Below are positions 11,705 through 23,413 of a stretch of DNA of 64,000 bases, piece after piece (positions within the stretch are counted from its first letter, which is position 1; each line of letters begins with the position of its first letter). The translations under genes were made by a program, and so were the position numbers. Source of the stretch: Elephas maximus indicus (Eukaryota; Chordata; Mammalia; Proboscidea; Elephantidae); NCBI RefSeq assembly GCF_024166365.1, contig NC_064834.1, positions 55,284,001-55,348,000 of the forward strand. Reading direction: 5' to 3'. The notes below the pieces were generated by a model, which saw only the letters and a program-made list of their open reading frames with translations, was not told the origin of the DNA and made no database searches.

Positions 11705-12590
11705 GAGGGAAAAAACATACAAGTGTGGATCTCAGGAAGAATGGATCTCTTTCAAGGATCAAATCTCCTGCTTTCTGATACTGACTAGTTGCTCTTTTCT
11801 AGTGCTTTTGAACAGTTTTTTGTTTTTACATTTTGTCTCGAATTTATAACTGTTATTTGCAGGAAGGCTTAGTCTGATATAAGGTACTCTATCATTACCA
11901 CAACTGGAATTTGGGCGTTCACTTTTTACTATATATACTATACTGTATATTGTTTGATTTTTTTTAATAAGCAAATATATTTTTGTAATTAAAAAAATTT
12001 AAATCTTTTATATTGAAATTTGAATTAAATGCTTGTGAAACCCTGGGAACACCTTACAGTTTTATGGGACAAAATTTGAAAATCTCCAGTCTAAACCATA
12101 TGAATAACAGTATGGTTGGGGATTAGCTTCAACCATGCATTTAAGTATCTCTATGGCAACTGTCACCATAGCATCAGGTCTGTGACAGAGGTGGTAAATG
12201 AACCTATGCAGAGTGGGAGGAACACAGTGTAGTATCTTCCAGTTCCCCGTTCCAGGATATCCCAGAGATGCGATTCGCACCTTGTCAGGGGAAGCCTCCA
12301 GGTGGAGACCAGATGAAAACGACCTCTTTGCTAAGAGCAGCTACATGTCCAGCATTCCCATCTGCTTTGAGGAGGTTCTTCTTAACTTCCATGGGCCAGA
12401 TTCATATCAGCTTTGGTTCATCAGTCCTCACCGGTTACCCTCACCTGCTCACATTCCCCAAAGTGCAAAGGGTCCCTGCTTCACAGTGGGGCTCCTCCTT
12501 CAAGAGAGAATTGACCTAAGTTTCACATATTCTCACCCTACCAGACCTATGGAAACCTTGGTGGCATATGGAACAGAGAGAAATTTCACC
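11705..12590. other. No feature recognised
   Basis: AT-rich to 12060, more balanced after. The frames at 12198-12593 and 12268-12519 overlap each other and show no domain, signal peptide or splice context. I treat them as chance frames. Confidence 0.4.
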
Positions 12591-12945
12591 TAAAAAATCA
12601 TATGTAAAAATTAATCAGTCATGCATATACATAAGTAAAAATTCATCAAGCTATACAATTAAGATTTGTGCAATTTACTATATGTAAGTTATGCCAGAAT
12701 GAATTTTTTTTTTAATCTGCATGGGAATGATACACACTCATCTCCAGAGAGTTGTTACTGAAGGCCAAGAGGGAATGGGACTGGCTTTACCTGAATCTCT
12801 AACATTATGTTTCGTTAAAGAGAAAGCTGAAACACATAAGGGAAAATATTAGCAGCTATTTCATCTCAGTGGTATCTAAGTGTCTGCTTTATTATTTTCT
12901 GTATGTTTGAAATATTTCATTATTAAACATTTTTAGTATTTAAAA
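12591..12945 (+). mobile_element. Two old L1 3' ends
   Basis: 'caagctatacaattaagatt' followed by 'tatgtaagttatgccagaat' and a T/A run marks one L1 tail. 'tttctgtatgtttgaaatat' with 'ttattaaacattttt' marks a second. Noncoding. Confidence 0.65.
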
Positions 12946-12954
12946 CCACCACCC

Positions 12955-13345
12955 ACCTGTCAGTTTGTGTGGTGACTTGTGTGTTTCTGTGATGCTGGAA
13001 GCTATGCCAACAGTATTTCAAATATCAGCAGGATCACCTATGGTCGGCAGGTTTCAGCAGAGCTTCCAGACTAAGGCAGACTAGGAAGAAATGCCTGGTG
13101 ATCTAATTCCAAAAATTAGCCAGTGAAAGCCCTATGGATTACAACAGAATATTGTCTGATGACGGCAGTGGGTTTTTTATAGTTCTGGAAGATGAGCCCC
13201 CACTCAAAATACACAGTGGTCACAACAATGGACCCAAGCATGCCAACAATCATGAAGATGGCACAGGACCGCAAACATTTATTCTGTTCTACATGGGGTC
13301 ATCACGAGTCATAGCCAACTGACAGCAACTAACGACAAAATTAAA
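12955..13345 (+). mobile_element. RTE deletion derivative (5' end fused to 3' end)
   Basis: 12955-13200 matches the 5' part of the RTE at 24712 ('ctgtcagtttgtgtggtgac', 'gatgctggaagctatgccaa', 'gagcttccagactaaggcag'). 13210-13345 matches the RTE 3' end and AfroSINE-shared tail. The endonuclease and RT regions between are missing. Either a nonautonomous RTE passenger or a private deletion. The 62-codon frame across the junction is incidental. Confidence 0.7.
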
Positions 13346-13634
13346 CAAGAAAAAAAGGAGTCTTCAAGGACCAACAATTAATGAATCAAAGAAAACCTGT
13401 TGGAGGTTACTGACCCATCTCCTGGTCTCCCCCGAGAACTTACTGTTCAGGTAGGAATGTCTGCTGCCTGACCCAGCTCTCCTCCATGCTGCACTGAGTA
13501 CCTGCTCCCTCCTGCCGTGACTGTGGTGTGATTACTCAAGGTGAGGCCTGCCCTTCTCTACACTTGTCTCACCCAGCGTGACATTCAGCAATGTAAGTGC
13601 ATCCTCAGCTGTAGTAAAAATAAAGTTCATAGGC

Positions 13635-14159
13635 TGTCATAGATTGAACTGTGTCCCCCCAAAATGTGTGTCAACTTGGCTAGGCCGTGGTTCCCAATAT
13701 TGTGTGATTGTCCGCCATTTTGTCATCTAATTGGATTTTCCTAAGTGTTATAAATTCTACCTCTACGATGTTAATGAGGCAGGATTAGAGGCAGTTATGT
13801 TAATGAGGCAGGACTCAATCTACAAGATTAGGTTGTATTTTGAGTCAATCTCTATTGAGATATAAAAGAGAGAAGTGAGTAGAAAGATGGGGGACCTCAT
13901 ACCACCTAAAAAGTAGTGCCAGGAACAGAGGATGTCCTTTGGTCTGGGGGGGTCCCTGCTCTGAGAAGCTCCTAGACCAGGAGAAGACTGATGACGAGGA
14001 CCTTTGTCTACAGCCAACAGAGACAGAAAGCCTTTCCCTGGAGCTGGGGCCCTGAATTTGTACTTCCAGCCTACTAGACTATGAGAGAATAAAATTCTGT
14101 TTGTTAAAGCCACTCACTTGTGGTATTTCCGTTATAGCAGCTCTAGATAGCTAAGACAG
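13635..14159 (+). mobile_element. MaLR-like solo LTR
   Basis: Runs from 'tgtcatagattgaactgtgt' to 'tagatagctaagaca'. It contains the segment 'tatgttaatgaggcaggact' and an 'aataaa'-like signal near 14092. Closely related to the LTR at 33748. No internal region. Confidence 0.85.
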
Positions 14160-14239
14160 ACACTAACCCAAATTTAAAGACAATCAGTGTCGGGTTCACA
14201 GTTCAGAGTATTAGTGAAAGGGTTTCTCTGACTCTGAAA

Positions 14240-14385
14240 GCAATCTAGCAGAGTGGTTAAACTCACTGGGTTAGAATCCTGGCTCTACCGCTTACTAGCT
14301 GTATGCCCTGGATCAGGTTATTCTGTAAATCTCAATGCCCTCATCTGCAAAATGAGAAGGATAATAGAAACTACTTATTTGGTTT
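14240..14385 (+). mobile_element. MIR SINE
   Basis: MIR core phrases in order: 'agcagagtggttaaactcac', 'atcctggctctaccgcttac', 'ctcatctgcaaaatgagaag'. Confidence 0.9.
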
Positions 14386-14400
14386 TGTGTGTGTGTGAGA

Positions 14401-15230
14401 CAGGGAGAGAGAAGATTTAAGTTTGCTGAGTGTTGGGTAAGTAACTGTTCAATAATCTTTAGCTGTTTTTAAGTAATTAACATTTGGTAGGATTTTACTA
14501 TATCTTTCTTAGATCATGAATTACGTCTGAGGCCATGCGTTACTAAATTTGTAGCTGGCCCCCAAGCCTCAAAAGGAAAATACTTCCAACTCTGATTCAA
14601 GTAGCAAATGTTATCAAACGTTGTGTCAGAGGCAGAAACGGTCAAAACTCTTCCTGCCTTCAAGGAACCAACCTGTTTTTGTCCCTTCTGAAAGACCCCA
14701 AATTGCCAAAGCAAATCTCGAGGGAAAATAGAACCATTGAAGCTTGAAGCGGACGCATTCACTCCTGCTCAAACCCCAGAAACTGCGGAGGGAAGGGCAC
14801 CTGCCCCTCCCTTGGCAGTGGTGTTGCCACGGCAGCCCCGTTTGTTGACGTGCCAGGGTTGCTGTTTGGGACTTGTTGCTCAGGTAATCCTCCACAGAAC
14901 AGCGCCCTGCTGGCAGCTTTGTAACCCAAAAAGGGCTTTGGCAATGACAAATTAAGCTGTAAAGGATGAAGACAGATCCAAGAAAATCCATTCCCTAAAG
15001 GAATATGATTTCTATTACTTTCCAGTTGGGGCTTCTTTGTCTTTAAGCCGCAAGCATTGCATTTCTGTGTCTGAAATTCCAGTTCTCCCGTGCTGTGTTC
15101 TGCAGGGAGGGCATTTTCTTTGGTGAATCACTAAGATGCCTCTGGTGCCTGAAATGGGGGAGAGGAGCTAACTCCCCCTGAGAGTGCATTTCACATGTGG
15201 CCTTTCCTTGGATTTAGGAGATGCACGCTT
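14401..15230. other. No feature recognised
   Basis: Overlapping frames of 60-120 codons lie on both strands at 14514-14991, in sequence of ordinary composition. None has recognisable protein features or splice sites that I can support. It may be unique intergenic or intronic DNA. Confidence 0.35.
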
Positions 15231-15890
15231 TCAGTATTTCTGCTACTTCCACTTCAGAGCCCCCCACCCTGCCTCTCCTAAGCCCCCATTCCCTTCCATT
15301 GCTTTAAAGCTCCTGTGGCACTTACCATGGTTTGCCTTGCAGAAATCTGGGAGTTACCCTGGCCTTTCCATTCTCTCACCTCCACATTGGTTACCCACTG
15401 CTCGATTCTATTTCATTCAGATGTCTGTGACATCTGTCTCCCCGACACTGTCCCAGTGTAGGCCCTCCTCGTCCTTGCCTGAATTACTGCAGACGCCATC
15501 TGTCTGGTCTACCTGCCCCAAGTCTTGTCCCCATGCAATGCTTCCTCCACTCTGCTGCCAAAATATTCTTTCCAAAATGTAAATCTGATGCCACCTCTCA
15601 GCTTAGAATCCCTCAATGCCCCTCATCCACATACTGTTTCCAGAATAAAATGCAGACTCTTCCTCGAGGCACACAAAGTTCTTTGTGAACCAGCCATCCC
15701 TACCCAGTACTTCAACCTCATTGCCGCATCCCAACTCACAGCCTGCACTTTGGCCATACTGATCCCACTGTGGTTCGCCCAACACGCTGTGCTTTCCCGT
15801 AGCCTGACGTTGTCTCCATGCTGGTCAACTTATCTGGGCTTTAATACTCAGCCCTGGCATTGCCACCTGGGGAAAAGTGTCCTGACTCCA
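15231..15890. repeat. Ancient mammalian-wide repeat-like sequence, family unsure
   Basis: The pyrimidine-rich stretch 15430-15810 ('ctgccaaaatattctttcca', 'aatctgatgccacctctcag', 'agaatccctcaatgcccctc') matches wording seen in many dispersed mammalian copies. This is why it yields long frames (132 and 147 codons at 15184-15968) without being a gene. I cannot assign a family name from memory. Confidence 0.45.
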
Positions 15891-15895
15891 GCCAG

Positions 15896-16020
15896 AAAAA
15901 AACCAAACCAAACCCGTTGCCTTCGACCCTATATGACAGGGTTTCCAAGGAGCACCTGGTGGATTTGAACTGCCGACCTTTTGGTTAGCAGCCATAGCTC
16001 TTAACCACTATGCCACCAGC
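15896..16020 (-). mobile_element. AfroSINE, internally deleted
   Basis: Inverse AfroSINE from 'aaaccaaaccaaacccgttg' to 'accactatgccaccag'. The middle, including most of the 'gacagagtagaactgcc' block, is shortened to 'tatatgacagggtttccaag'. Confidence 0.92.
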
Positions 16021-17560
16021 ATTTCCAGACAGCATCAAATATTCCTGGTACTGCCTGCCAGAGCTTTGGAGTTGTCCAGAAAAAACCCAGAAATCTGGAT
16101 TTTTATGTCAGTTTCCTCTCCTCATCCTTCTGCCCGCCCCTTGTTTATTTTTTTTTTAAGTTATTACGTTTTACACATTAAAAACATAGGCATAAAACAT
16201 TGCAATGTCTGCCACCCACTCCAGGCCCCTAACTCCCTATCTCCAGAGACCACTGATGTTATCAGTTTTTTCTGTGTCCTTACACACACATGTGTGCATG
16301 CACACACATGAACACACACACAGTACCTTTTTTAATAGATGGTAGAAATTTTTTTTAATGTTGGTAAAAAATTACAAACAAAATCCTGCGGGTCAAACAC
16401 ATACATTTGTACCCCTGGGTTGTAGATCACATAGGCGTGTACTTCATGTCCCACTGGACTGACTTTCCCTGAAGACAGGGGTTGTGCTTTACCTTGGCAT
16501 CCCCCTCAGTATCTGCCATGATGCCTTGCACACAATTGGCACTCAATAATTATGCTACTCACCCATTTAAACATGTATTAAACACATACCCTGTGACTAA
16601 CATTGGACCTATCAGAGACGGCTGAATAAACTGTGACATGGGCAACTTTGGAGGAAATACAAGGGGCACAGAGTGAGGTGGTTAAGCCATGCTCTGTGAA
16701 AACGCTCTCAGAGCCCATCTAGCTACAGGTTCAAAACCTGCCTTCCTCCCACTTTTTCCTGGTTACTTGTTGTGGCAACACATGAACAGAAATAGCAGAT
16801 CACGTCCAGTCATCTGGCTTGCCCTAACTGGGTGTCTGCTTGTGCAGATGGCCTCACCACTGACAGACTGCTGACTCCAGCACTGCCCAGCCAGCTGTCA
16901 TTCCCAGGAGCAAAGTTCCTGTTTCTTGCCCTCCACCCGGCAAGGCATGCTGGGACAGGAGCAGAAAAACACAGGCACAGGCCTGGCTTGCTGACTCTTC
17001 CTGAGGCACCAGGCTGGGTTGGACTGGGCTGGGTTGGACTGGGCTGGGTTGGGCTGGCTGCTGGAACAAGTAAGGCCTTTTCAAGCGTCTTCATGTTGGG
17101 ATATGATTCATTGCTCAGGTGTTCTGGGGGTTGCCCATAAGTTAGATTCCTTCTGCTCACTTCCCTGAGTCCTCCACTACTGCATGGTCTGAAAGGAAAG
17201 GGGCCTGTGTCCTCAGGTTGCCTCTTACTGGTCAGTATGATGATAGTTGCTGGACAGAGTTATATTTTCAGTTCACAGTAAGGTGATCCCCATTAAGGAA
17301 ATGTCACAAACCTTACACATTTCTCTCCCCACACCCTCAGAGGCAGTGATTTTCAGTTCTGTTTCTGTGGTGATGTGGTGACATAGGACAGATGGTTTTC
17401 ATACACAGCGCACCACCGGGAGAGGTCATAAGCGATTTCCCTGGAACCGTATTATAATGTCATTTCTTTCTCTCCCACTCAAGAGAGCATCCTGGAATGC
17501 AAGTGGCTGAAGTATGGTGTTGTTCTAAGATTTGCCTTGAATTTATTCTAACTGTAGTGG
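16021..17560. other. No gene recognised; contains simple repeats
   Basis: Holds a CA-rich simple repeat at 16281-16322 and the tandem repeat at 17012-17060. The frames at 16689-17160 are low-complexity readings of the latter and are not supported as genes. Confidence 0.4.
17012..17060 (+). repeat. 15-bp minisatellite, G-rich
   Basis: About three tandem units of 'gggctgggttggact'. Several GGG tracts separated by short loops give plus-strand G-quadruplex potential. The repetitive GWVGL and PSPTQ frames are translations of this array. Confidence 0.85.
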
Positions 17561-17743
17561 GCAAAAACCAAAAAAAAAAAAAAAAAATCCAAACCAGTTG
17601 CTGTCAAGTAAATTCTGACTCCTAGCAACCCTATAGGACAGAGTAGAATTGCCCCACAGTTTCCAAAGAGAGCCTGGTGCATTTGAACTGCCAACCTTTT
17701 GGTTAGCAGCTGTAGCTCTTAACCACTGTGCCACCAGGTTTTC
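17561..17743 (-). mobile_element. AfroSINE
   Basis: Inverse AfroSINE from a long A-run to 'actgtgccaccaggttttcc'. Flanked by 'aactgtagtg' at 17550 and 17745, a clear target-site duplication. Confidence 0.95.
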
Positions 17744-17774
17744 CAACTGTAGTGAACAAGGCTTGTCATATTGC

Positions 17775-18480
17775 ACTTTTTCTCTTATTTTTTTCTGTTT
17801 TTCCACCCTGGGTTCACCTTGTCCATTCAACCAGTTCCTGTCTCTTCTCCTCCTGCTTTTGGACAGGAGCTGCCCATTTGGTCTCATATATCTGATTGAA
17901 CTAAGTAGCACATTCCTCACATGCACTGTTTTTTGTTTTGTAGTCCTGTCTAATCTTTGTCTGAAGAGTGGGCTTCAGGAATGGTTTCTTCTGGGTTAAC
18001 AGTGTGTCTGAGGACCATAGTTTTGGGGGTTTCTCCAGTCTCTGTCAGACCATTAAGTCTGATCTTTTTACGTGATTTTGAGTTCTGTTCTACATTTTTC
18101 TCCTGCTATGTCTGGGGCTCTCTTTTGTGTTCCCTGTCATGGCAATCATTGGTGGTAACTGGGCAAAATCTAGTTCTTCTGGTCTCAGGCTGGTAGATTC
18201 TCTGGTCCATGTGGTCCTTTAGTCTTTTGGGCTAATATTTTTCTTATGTCTTTGATTTTCTTCATTCTGCTTTACTCCAGGTGGGATGGGACCAATTGAT
18301 GTATCTTAGATGGCTGCTTGCAAGCTTCTAATACTTCAGACGCCTCTCTCCAAATTGGGATGTTGAACATTTTCTTAATATGCTTTGTTATGCCAATTGA
18401 CCTAGATGTCCCCTGAAACTATGGCCTCCAGGTGTGCTCTTTTTCTTTATTTCAACTTAGCTTGGTTGGGCCTGGAGCCC
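17775..18480 (-). mobile_element. Lineage-specific L1 3' UTR, inverted
   Basis: Inverse of the L1 3' UTR at 53346-54133: 'agaccattaagtctgatctt', 'aatctagttcttctggtctc', 'aattgatgtatcttagatgg'. The segment 'ttatgccaattgacctagat' extends further upstream in the L1 than the other copies. Frames in it are incidental. Confidence 0.75.
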
Positions 18481-18498
18481 TCATCCTTCTGTGTTGAT

Positions 18499-18655
18499 AA
18501 AAACCCGTTGTCATCGAGTCAATTCCAATTCATAGTGACCCTATAGGACAGAGTAGAACTGCCCCATAGGGTTTCCAAGAAGCAGCTGGTGGATTTGAAC
18601 TGCCAACCTTTTGATTAGCAGCTGAGCTCTTAACCACTGTACCACCAGAGCTCCT
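18499..18655 (-). mobile_element. AfroSINE
   Basis: Inverse AfroSINE from 'aaaacccgttgtcatcgagt' to 'cactgtaccaccagagctcc'. Confidence 0.95.
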
Positions 18656-20060
18656 GTCTGGGCTGGTAGAAAATTAATATTGGTGGTAGTTGGTGGAGCG
18701 GATTCTCCCTTCCCTGAAGATATGTGACAATCTAGGTTCCAGGGTGCCTGGAAACTAGGGATGATGCCTCTCTTCTCCTGAGACCAAGGCCTCTGCTGAT
18801 ACCCCCAGGGGTCTAGCCTTCAGGGCAGGAGGCTGGTGGCAGCTTCTGTTCCAAGTTTGGGCACAAGAATCTTGACTGAGCTGGGAATCCTAGACCCAGG
18901 GAGTCTAAGAGACATCACAAAGCCTCTCCAGAGGGTCCAGCCACACTGCCACCTTCCCAAGCACTGCCAAGGAGCAGGTCCTGGTCTTCGGTGCTTGGGA
19001 TTCACTCATCTCCAACCCCTCCTGGGGCTCCAGGCTTCCAGAAAACATAACCAGGTTTTCTGCACAAATAACTTCTGCATTCTGCCCACAAACCAAACCT
19101 CCTTACAGCTAGGCTAGCTTTCTGCTTGGAAGGAAGAAATAAAAAGCAGGAACAGCAAAACCCACACTAATAGTTCAACATATTATCTTGTCACGTAATT
19201 CGTATTAGAATAAACTAATCATTCACAAATTTCAGTCCATTAACCACTTGTCACAAATTATGTGTGCCGTACCTCACAGCTAATACAACACCCACCACCA
19301 CTGCTCGCTCTAAAGTAGAGCTAAAAAATGGGAGGATGCTCCATCCTCGCCCATGCTGTATTTCCTCCATTCACTGATTGTCTGTAGAATTAAAAAAAAA
19401 AAACAAAACAGAACAAAAAACCCTCCTTCCTTAGGAAGCAGTTTCTAGCCAAGACTATCGAAAGGGATGTTGCCCAATGCCCCTAGTAACCATGCCAAAC
19501 AGTTAATGATGAAAGCAAAAGCATCAGCTTATTATAGTAATTAGGCTATTTTGATTAAAGTGGAAGCAGCATTAAGACCATTTCTGTTGCTAAAAATATC
19601 TTCTCTTAATTGGCACTTGGGAACACTAATCTGACTGGGGACAGTATCACTGAACCAGAACTGAATGGTGTCTGGTCTGAGAGGTAAGAGACAGTAATAC
19701 GGTGATGGGTTTTCAAATAGTCACCAACCTTACTGTATTATTATATGGAATGTTTGGACAGGATTGAGTCCAAGCACTTGAAATAGCAAGTTGGGAATCT
19801 GGAGGTTTGAGTTCTTCAGGATGTTTATTCCAGATGTGCATTAACTAGGGCCTCCATGGCCAACCTCTGGACTCACTTCTACAGCTGATAGCATTGCTAG
19901 GACAGAAGACCCGGCCATTCTCATCCCCTTCTGGAAGCAATGGCTGGCTACTGTCCAGCTTGGAACTCACTTGTCTAAAGGTTGCCCATAATGAACGGAT
20001 GGTCAGCATCACTCTTACCTAAAGAAGTATAAAATTGGACAAAAAACAGAGGTTGTTTTT
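18656..20060. other. No feature recognised
   Basis: Probably single-copy sequence. The overlapping frames at 18820-19117 lack recognisable domains. 19140-19640 is AT-rich and could hold conserved noncoding sequence, but nothing in the sequence alone proves it. Confidence 0.35.
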
Positions 20061-20075
20061 ACCTATCAGATTGAC

Positions 20076-20212
20076 AGGGCTCTGGTGGCACAGTTGTTAA
20101 GAGCTCAGTTGCTAACCAAAATGTTGGCAGTTTGAATCCACCAGCCACATCTACTCTGTCACGTGAGTTGGAATTGACTCGACTGCAACGGGTATGGCTT
20201 TTTTTTTTTTAA
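20076..20212 (+). mobile_element. AfroSINE, internally deleted
   Basis: Head 'gggctctggtggcacagttg', then 'tttgaatccaccagccacat' joined almost directly to the tail 'tgagttggaattgactcgac' and a T-run. Target-site duplication 'atcagattgaca' on both sides (20064 and 20213). Confidence 0.95.
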
Positions 20213-20224
20213 ATCAGATTGACA

Positions 20225-20640
20225 GTGATTAAAATATTGATCATACAAAGAGTGGGTGAGCTTGTGGGAAACCAGTAGACTCAGAAATAATCAATAAGAA
20301 TATAAAATGGATCAATCTGTCAGTGGGTAATTTGTCATTGTCTATTAAAATTTTAAAATGCTCATACCCTTTCTCCCAGCAGTTCAACAGCTAGGAATTT
20401 ACCACATGAATATACTCGGAAATGTATGCCAAGAAAAGAAAAATGTGTGAGAATGCTTCTTGCCGAATCGGTTGTAATAGCAACAAACTGAAAAAAAACT
20501 AAACATCTCTCAAAAAAGATCTGGTTAAATAAATTACGGGATAGCTTTACAATGGAATTATGTTACCATCTGAAAGAATGTGGTAGCTCTCACATGCTAA
20601 AGTAGAAAAAAAAATCTCCAAAATAAAGTACTAAATAAAA
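20225..20640 (+). mobile_element. Old L1 3' fragment
   Basis: Old L1 phrases 'atgctcataccctttctccc', 'cagttcaacagctaggaatt' and 'ttacaatggaattatgttac'. It stops where the L1 5' end begins at 20641. Confidence 0.65.
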
Positions 20641-21965
20641 ATGCAGGGGGCGGGGCCAAGATTGCAGAATAGCCAGACCCTTCTTGCAGCCCCTCTTACA
20701 ACAAAGACCAAAAAACACAAGTGAAACGATTATATTTATGACAAGCTAGGAGCCCTGAACATCAAAGGCAAACTTAGAAAACAGACCAGCAGGAGTAGGG
20801 AGACACAGTTCAGAATCGGAGAGGAGTTACTGGATGTGAATCACCGTGATCCCTCAGGCACCAGTCCCAGGAGTGGCTGCAGCAGGCTGGTGGTAGCCCT
20901 GGGCCACAGTTTCCTCAGGGAGAAGCAGCCACCCACGCAGCCTACTCACACCTCCAGAACCAGAGAAGAGCAGCACTCTCGGCAAAAGCTAAGTACTTGA
21001 AAATATTTTACTGTGCCCCCAGACCCCAAGCCAGCTTTGGTGGCCGTTGATTTCCCTGGGCCTGAGATAGGTTGTGCTGAGCTCCTGGAGCCATCCTCCC
21101 AGCCTTGGAGTAGGAATAAATTCACAATTGGGGGGAAAGATCATTTGCCAGCTCCACTTTTTTTTTTTTTTTTTTTACTATCTGGGGGAGGTCAGGACAG
21201 AAGCGACTCCTGTCCAGGCATAAACAGTCCGTGGACTTTGAATACCTTTCCCCCCACATGGACCTGTGTGGGCCTATTTCAGGAGAATAGGCACTTGTTG
21301 GCAGACTGCAACTGTTTCAGCTGTGCAGTGAAGTGGTGGGTGTTGGATATTTGCCACCACTTTGCCTACGCACATCAGGGGCATAAGGACTGGTGGCTCC
21401 ACTCAGGTCACCCAGCCACGCATGACGGGGTCCAAGGTTAACTACTACTTCCTAGTCGTTACAAACAAAAGCATTGGGTGCCCATGGTCCATCTGCAGAA
21501 CCCACCCCCCTGTACGCTCAAGGAAACAGGGATGCGCTTTCCTCACAGGTATTTGGGGGACGGTTCTCAGCTCCCTGCCTTGTTCAGAGTATGACCCCCT
21601 GCAGCAACCAGGTACGGGTACCTACAACAATCAGCCCTGCCCTTCTAAGACTGTAGGCCAGAGCCTGTACCACACTCTTGGTGATCAGCTACCTGGACAC
21701 CTGAGCTGAATTCCTACAAGAAAGGCAGCTGATATGCCTGATAAGAGGTCTAGCCAACTGGTGACAGGCTGTCAGAGCTTCAAAGGCAAAAATAATCAAG
21801 CTAGCTCACTCAAGCAACCCATTTGAGCATATCAAAGCAAAACAAAGCAAGAACCTGGGATACAGTAAGCAAATATAAAATAAAGTAATACAGTAAATTT
21901 TAGATGGCTTAGAGATAACAGTCAATATCAAGTCACATAAAGAAACAGATCACGATTGCCTCAAC
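20641..21965 (+). promoter_or_regulatory. L1 5' UTR
   Basis: Begins 'gggggcggggccaagattgc', the start found in many mammalian L1s, where the 5' UTR holds the internal RNA polymerase II promoter. About 1.3 kb of GC-balanced sequence precedes ORF1. Frames within it (21013-21441, 21362-21709) are not known L1 proteins. Confidence 0.75.
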
Positions 21966-23102
21966 ATGGTCTCAAAACAAAGAATCAACAGGTCTTCTGG
22001 ATGAAGGTGCCTTCCTGGAATTACCGGATGCAGAATTCAAAGATTACTATACAGAACTCTTCAAGACATCAGGAACGAAACTAGGAAGGAGATCAGGCAA
22101 TACGCAGAACAAGCCAAGGAACACACAGACAAAGCAATTGAAGAAATTAAAAAGGTTATTCAAGAACATAATGAAAAATTTAATAAGATGCGAGAATCCA
22201 TAGAGAGACAGCAATCAGAAATTCAGAAGATTAACAATAAAATTGCAGAATTAGAAAACTCAGTAGAAAGTCAGAGGAGGAGAACTGAGCAAGTGGAAGG
22301 CAGAACTGGTGAGCTTGAAGATAAAGCACTTGGCACCAATATATTTGAAGAAAAACCAGATAAAAGAATTTTAAAAATGAAGAAAACTTAAGAATCATGT
22401 GGGACTCTGTCAAGAGAAATAACCTATAAGTGATTGGAGTACCAGAACAGGGAGGGATAACAGAAAATACAGAGAGAATTGTTGAAGATTTGTTGGCAGA
22501 ACACTTCCCTAATATCGTGAAAGATGAGACGATATCTATCCAAGATGCTCATCAAACTCCACATAAGGTAGATTCTAAAAGAAAGTCACCAAGATATATT
22601 ATAACCAAACCTGCCAAAACCAAAGATAAAGAGAAAATTTTAAGAGCAGCTAGGGATAAATGAAAAAAAAAAAAAAAAGCCACCTACAAAGGAGAGTCAA
22701 TAAGAATAAACTCAGATTACTCTTTCTTACTCTTTTTACTCAGCAGAAACCATACAGGCAAGAAGTCAATGGGGTGACTTATATAAAGAATTGAATAAAA
22801 AAAGTTGCCAGCCAAGAATCATATATCCAGCAAAACTCTACCTCAAATATGAAGGTGAAATTAGGACATTTCCAGGTAAACAGAAGTTTAGGGAATTCGT
22901 AAAAACCAAACCAAAACTACAAGAAAAACTAAAGGGAGTTCTTTGGTTAGAAATAGTATCAGGTATCAACCCAAGACTAGAACACTGGACAGAGCAATCA
23001 GATGTCAACCCAGACAAGGAAATCACAAAAATAAATCAAGATAAAAAAAACGCTCACAACCAGGAAACAGTGATGTTACTATGTAAAAGAAGAGAACATT
23101 AA
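21966..23102 (+). pseudogene. L1 ORF1 (RNA-binding chaperone), broken
   Basis: ORF1p coats L1 RNA in cytoplasmic particles. Here: an N-terminal start near 21966, a coiled-coil part at 22188-22388 (RESIERQQSEIQKINNKIAE with heptad spacing), an RRM-like part at 22430-22660 (IIGVPE-like start, then PRYIITKPAKTKDKEKIL), and a C-terminal domain at 22790-22960 (QPRIIYPAKLYLKYEGEIRT). Stops and frameshifts at about 22389, 22663 (in an A-run) and before 22188 kill the ORF. Domain order matches ORF1p. Similarity is from memory of the family. Confidence 0.85.
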
Positions 23103-23413
23103 ATCAATAAACAGTGATTTTTTTTTTTTTAAGAAATGTAGTCATAGATCTTTCATATGGAGAGGAAGACAAGGCGATATAAAGAAATAAAAGTTACATT
23201 TAAACTTAGAAAAATAGGGGTAAATATTAAGGTAACCACAAAGGAGACTAACTACCCTACTCATCAAAGTAAAATACGAGAAAAAATGAGAGACTCAACA
23301 GAAACAAAACTAACAACAAAGAGTAAGAGGAAAAGACAATATATAAACTACTCAGCACAAAAAATTAAGTGGGAAAAAGAAACTGTCAACAACACACAAA
23401 AAAAGACATCAAA
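23103..23413 (+). other. Long L1 inter-ORF region
   Basis: About 310 bp separates the ORF1 stop from the ORF2 start, against roughly 60 bp in human L1. It is lysine/threonine-rich in one open frame (23157-23417) that overlaps the ORF2 start. Possibly extra ORF1 C-terminal sequence after a frameshift, or lineage-specific spacer. Confidence 0.5.

Noticed and set aside
15184..15968. Two long overlapping plus-strand frames (132 and 147 codons) as a gene
   Set aside because: The sequence matches wording of a widely dispersed old mammalian repeat and ends inside an AfroSINE. No domain or splice structure fits.
16810..17160. Proline/serine/threonine-rich or glycine-valine-rich repeat proteins
   Set aside because: The repeats are translations of a 15-bp minisatellite in several frames on both strands.
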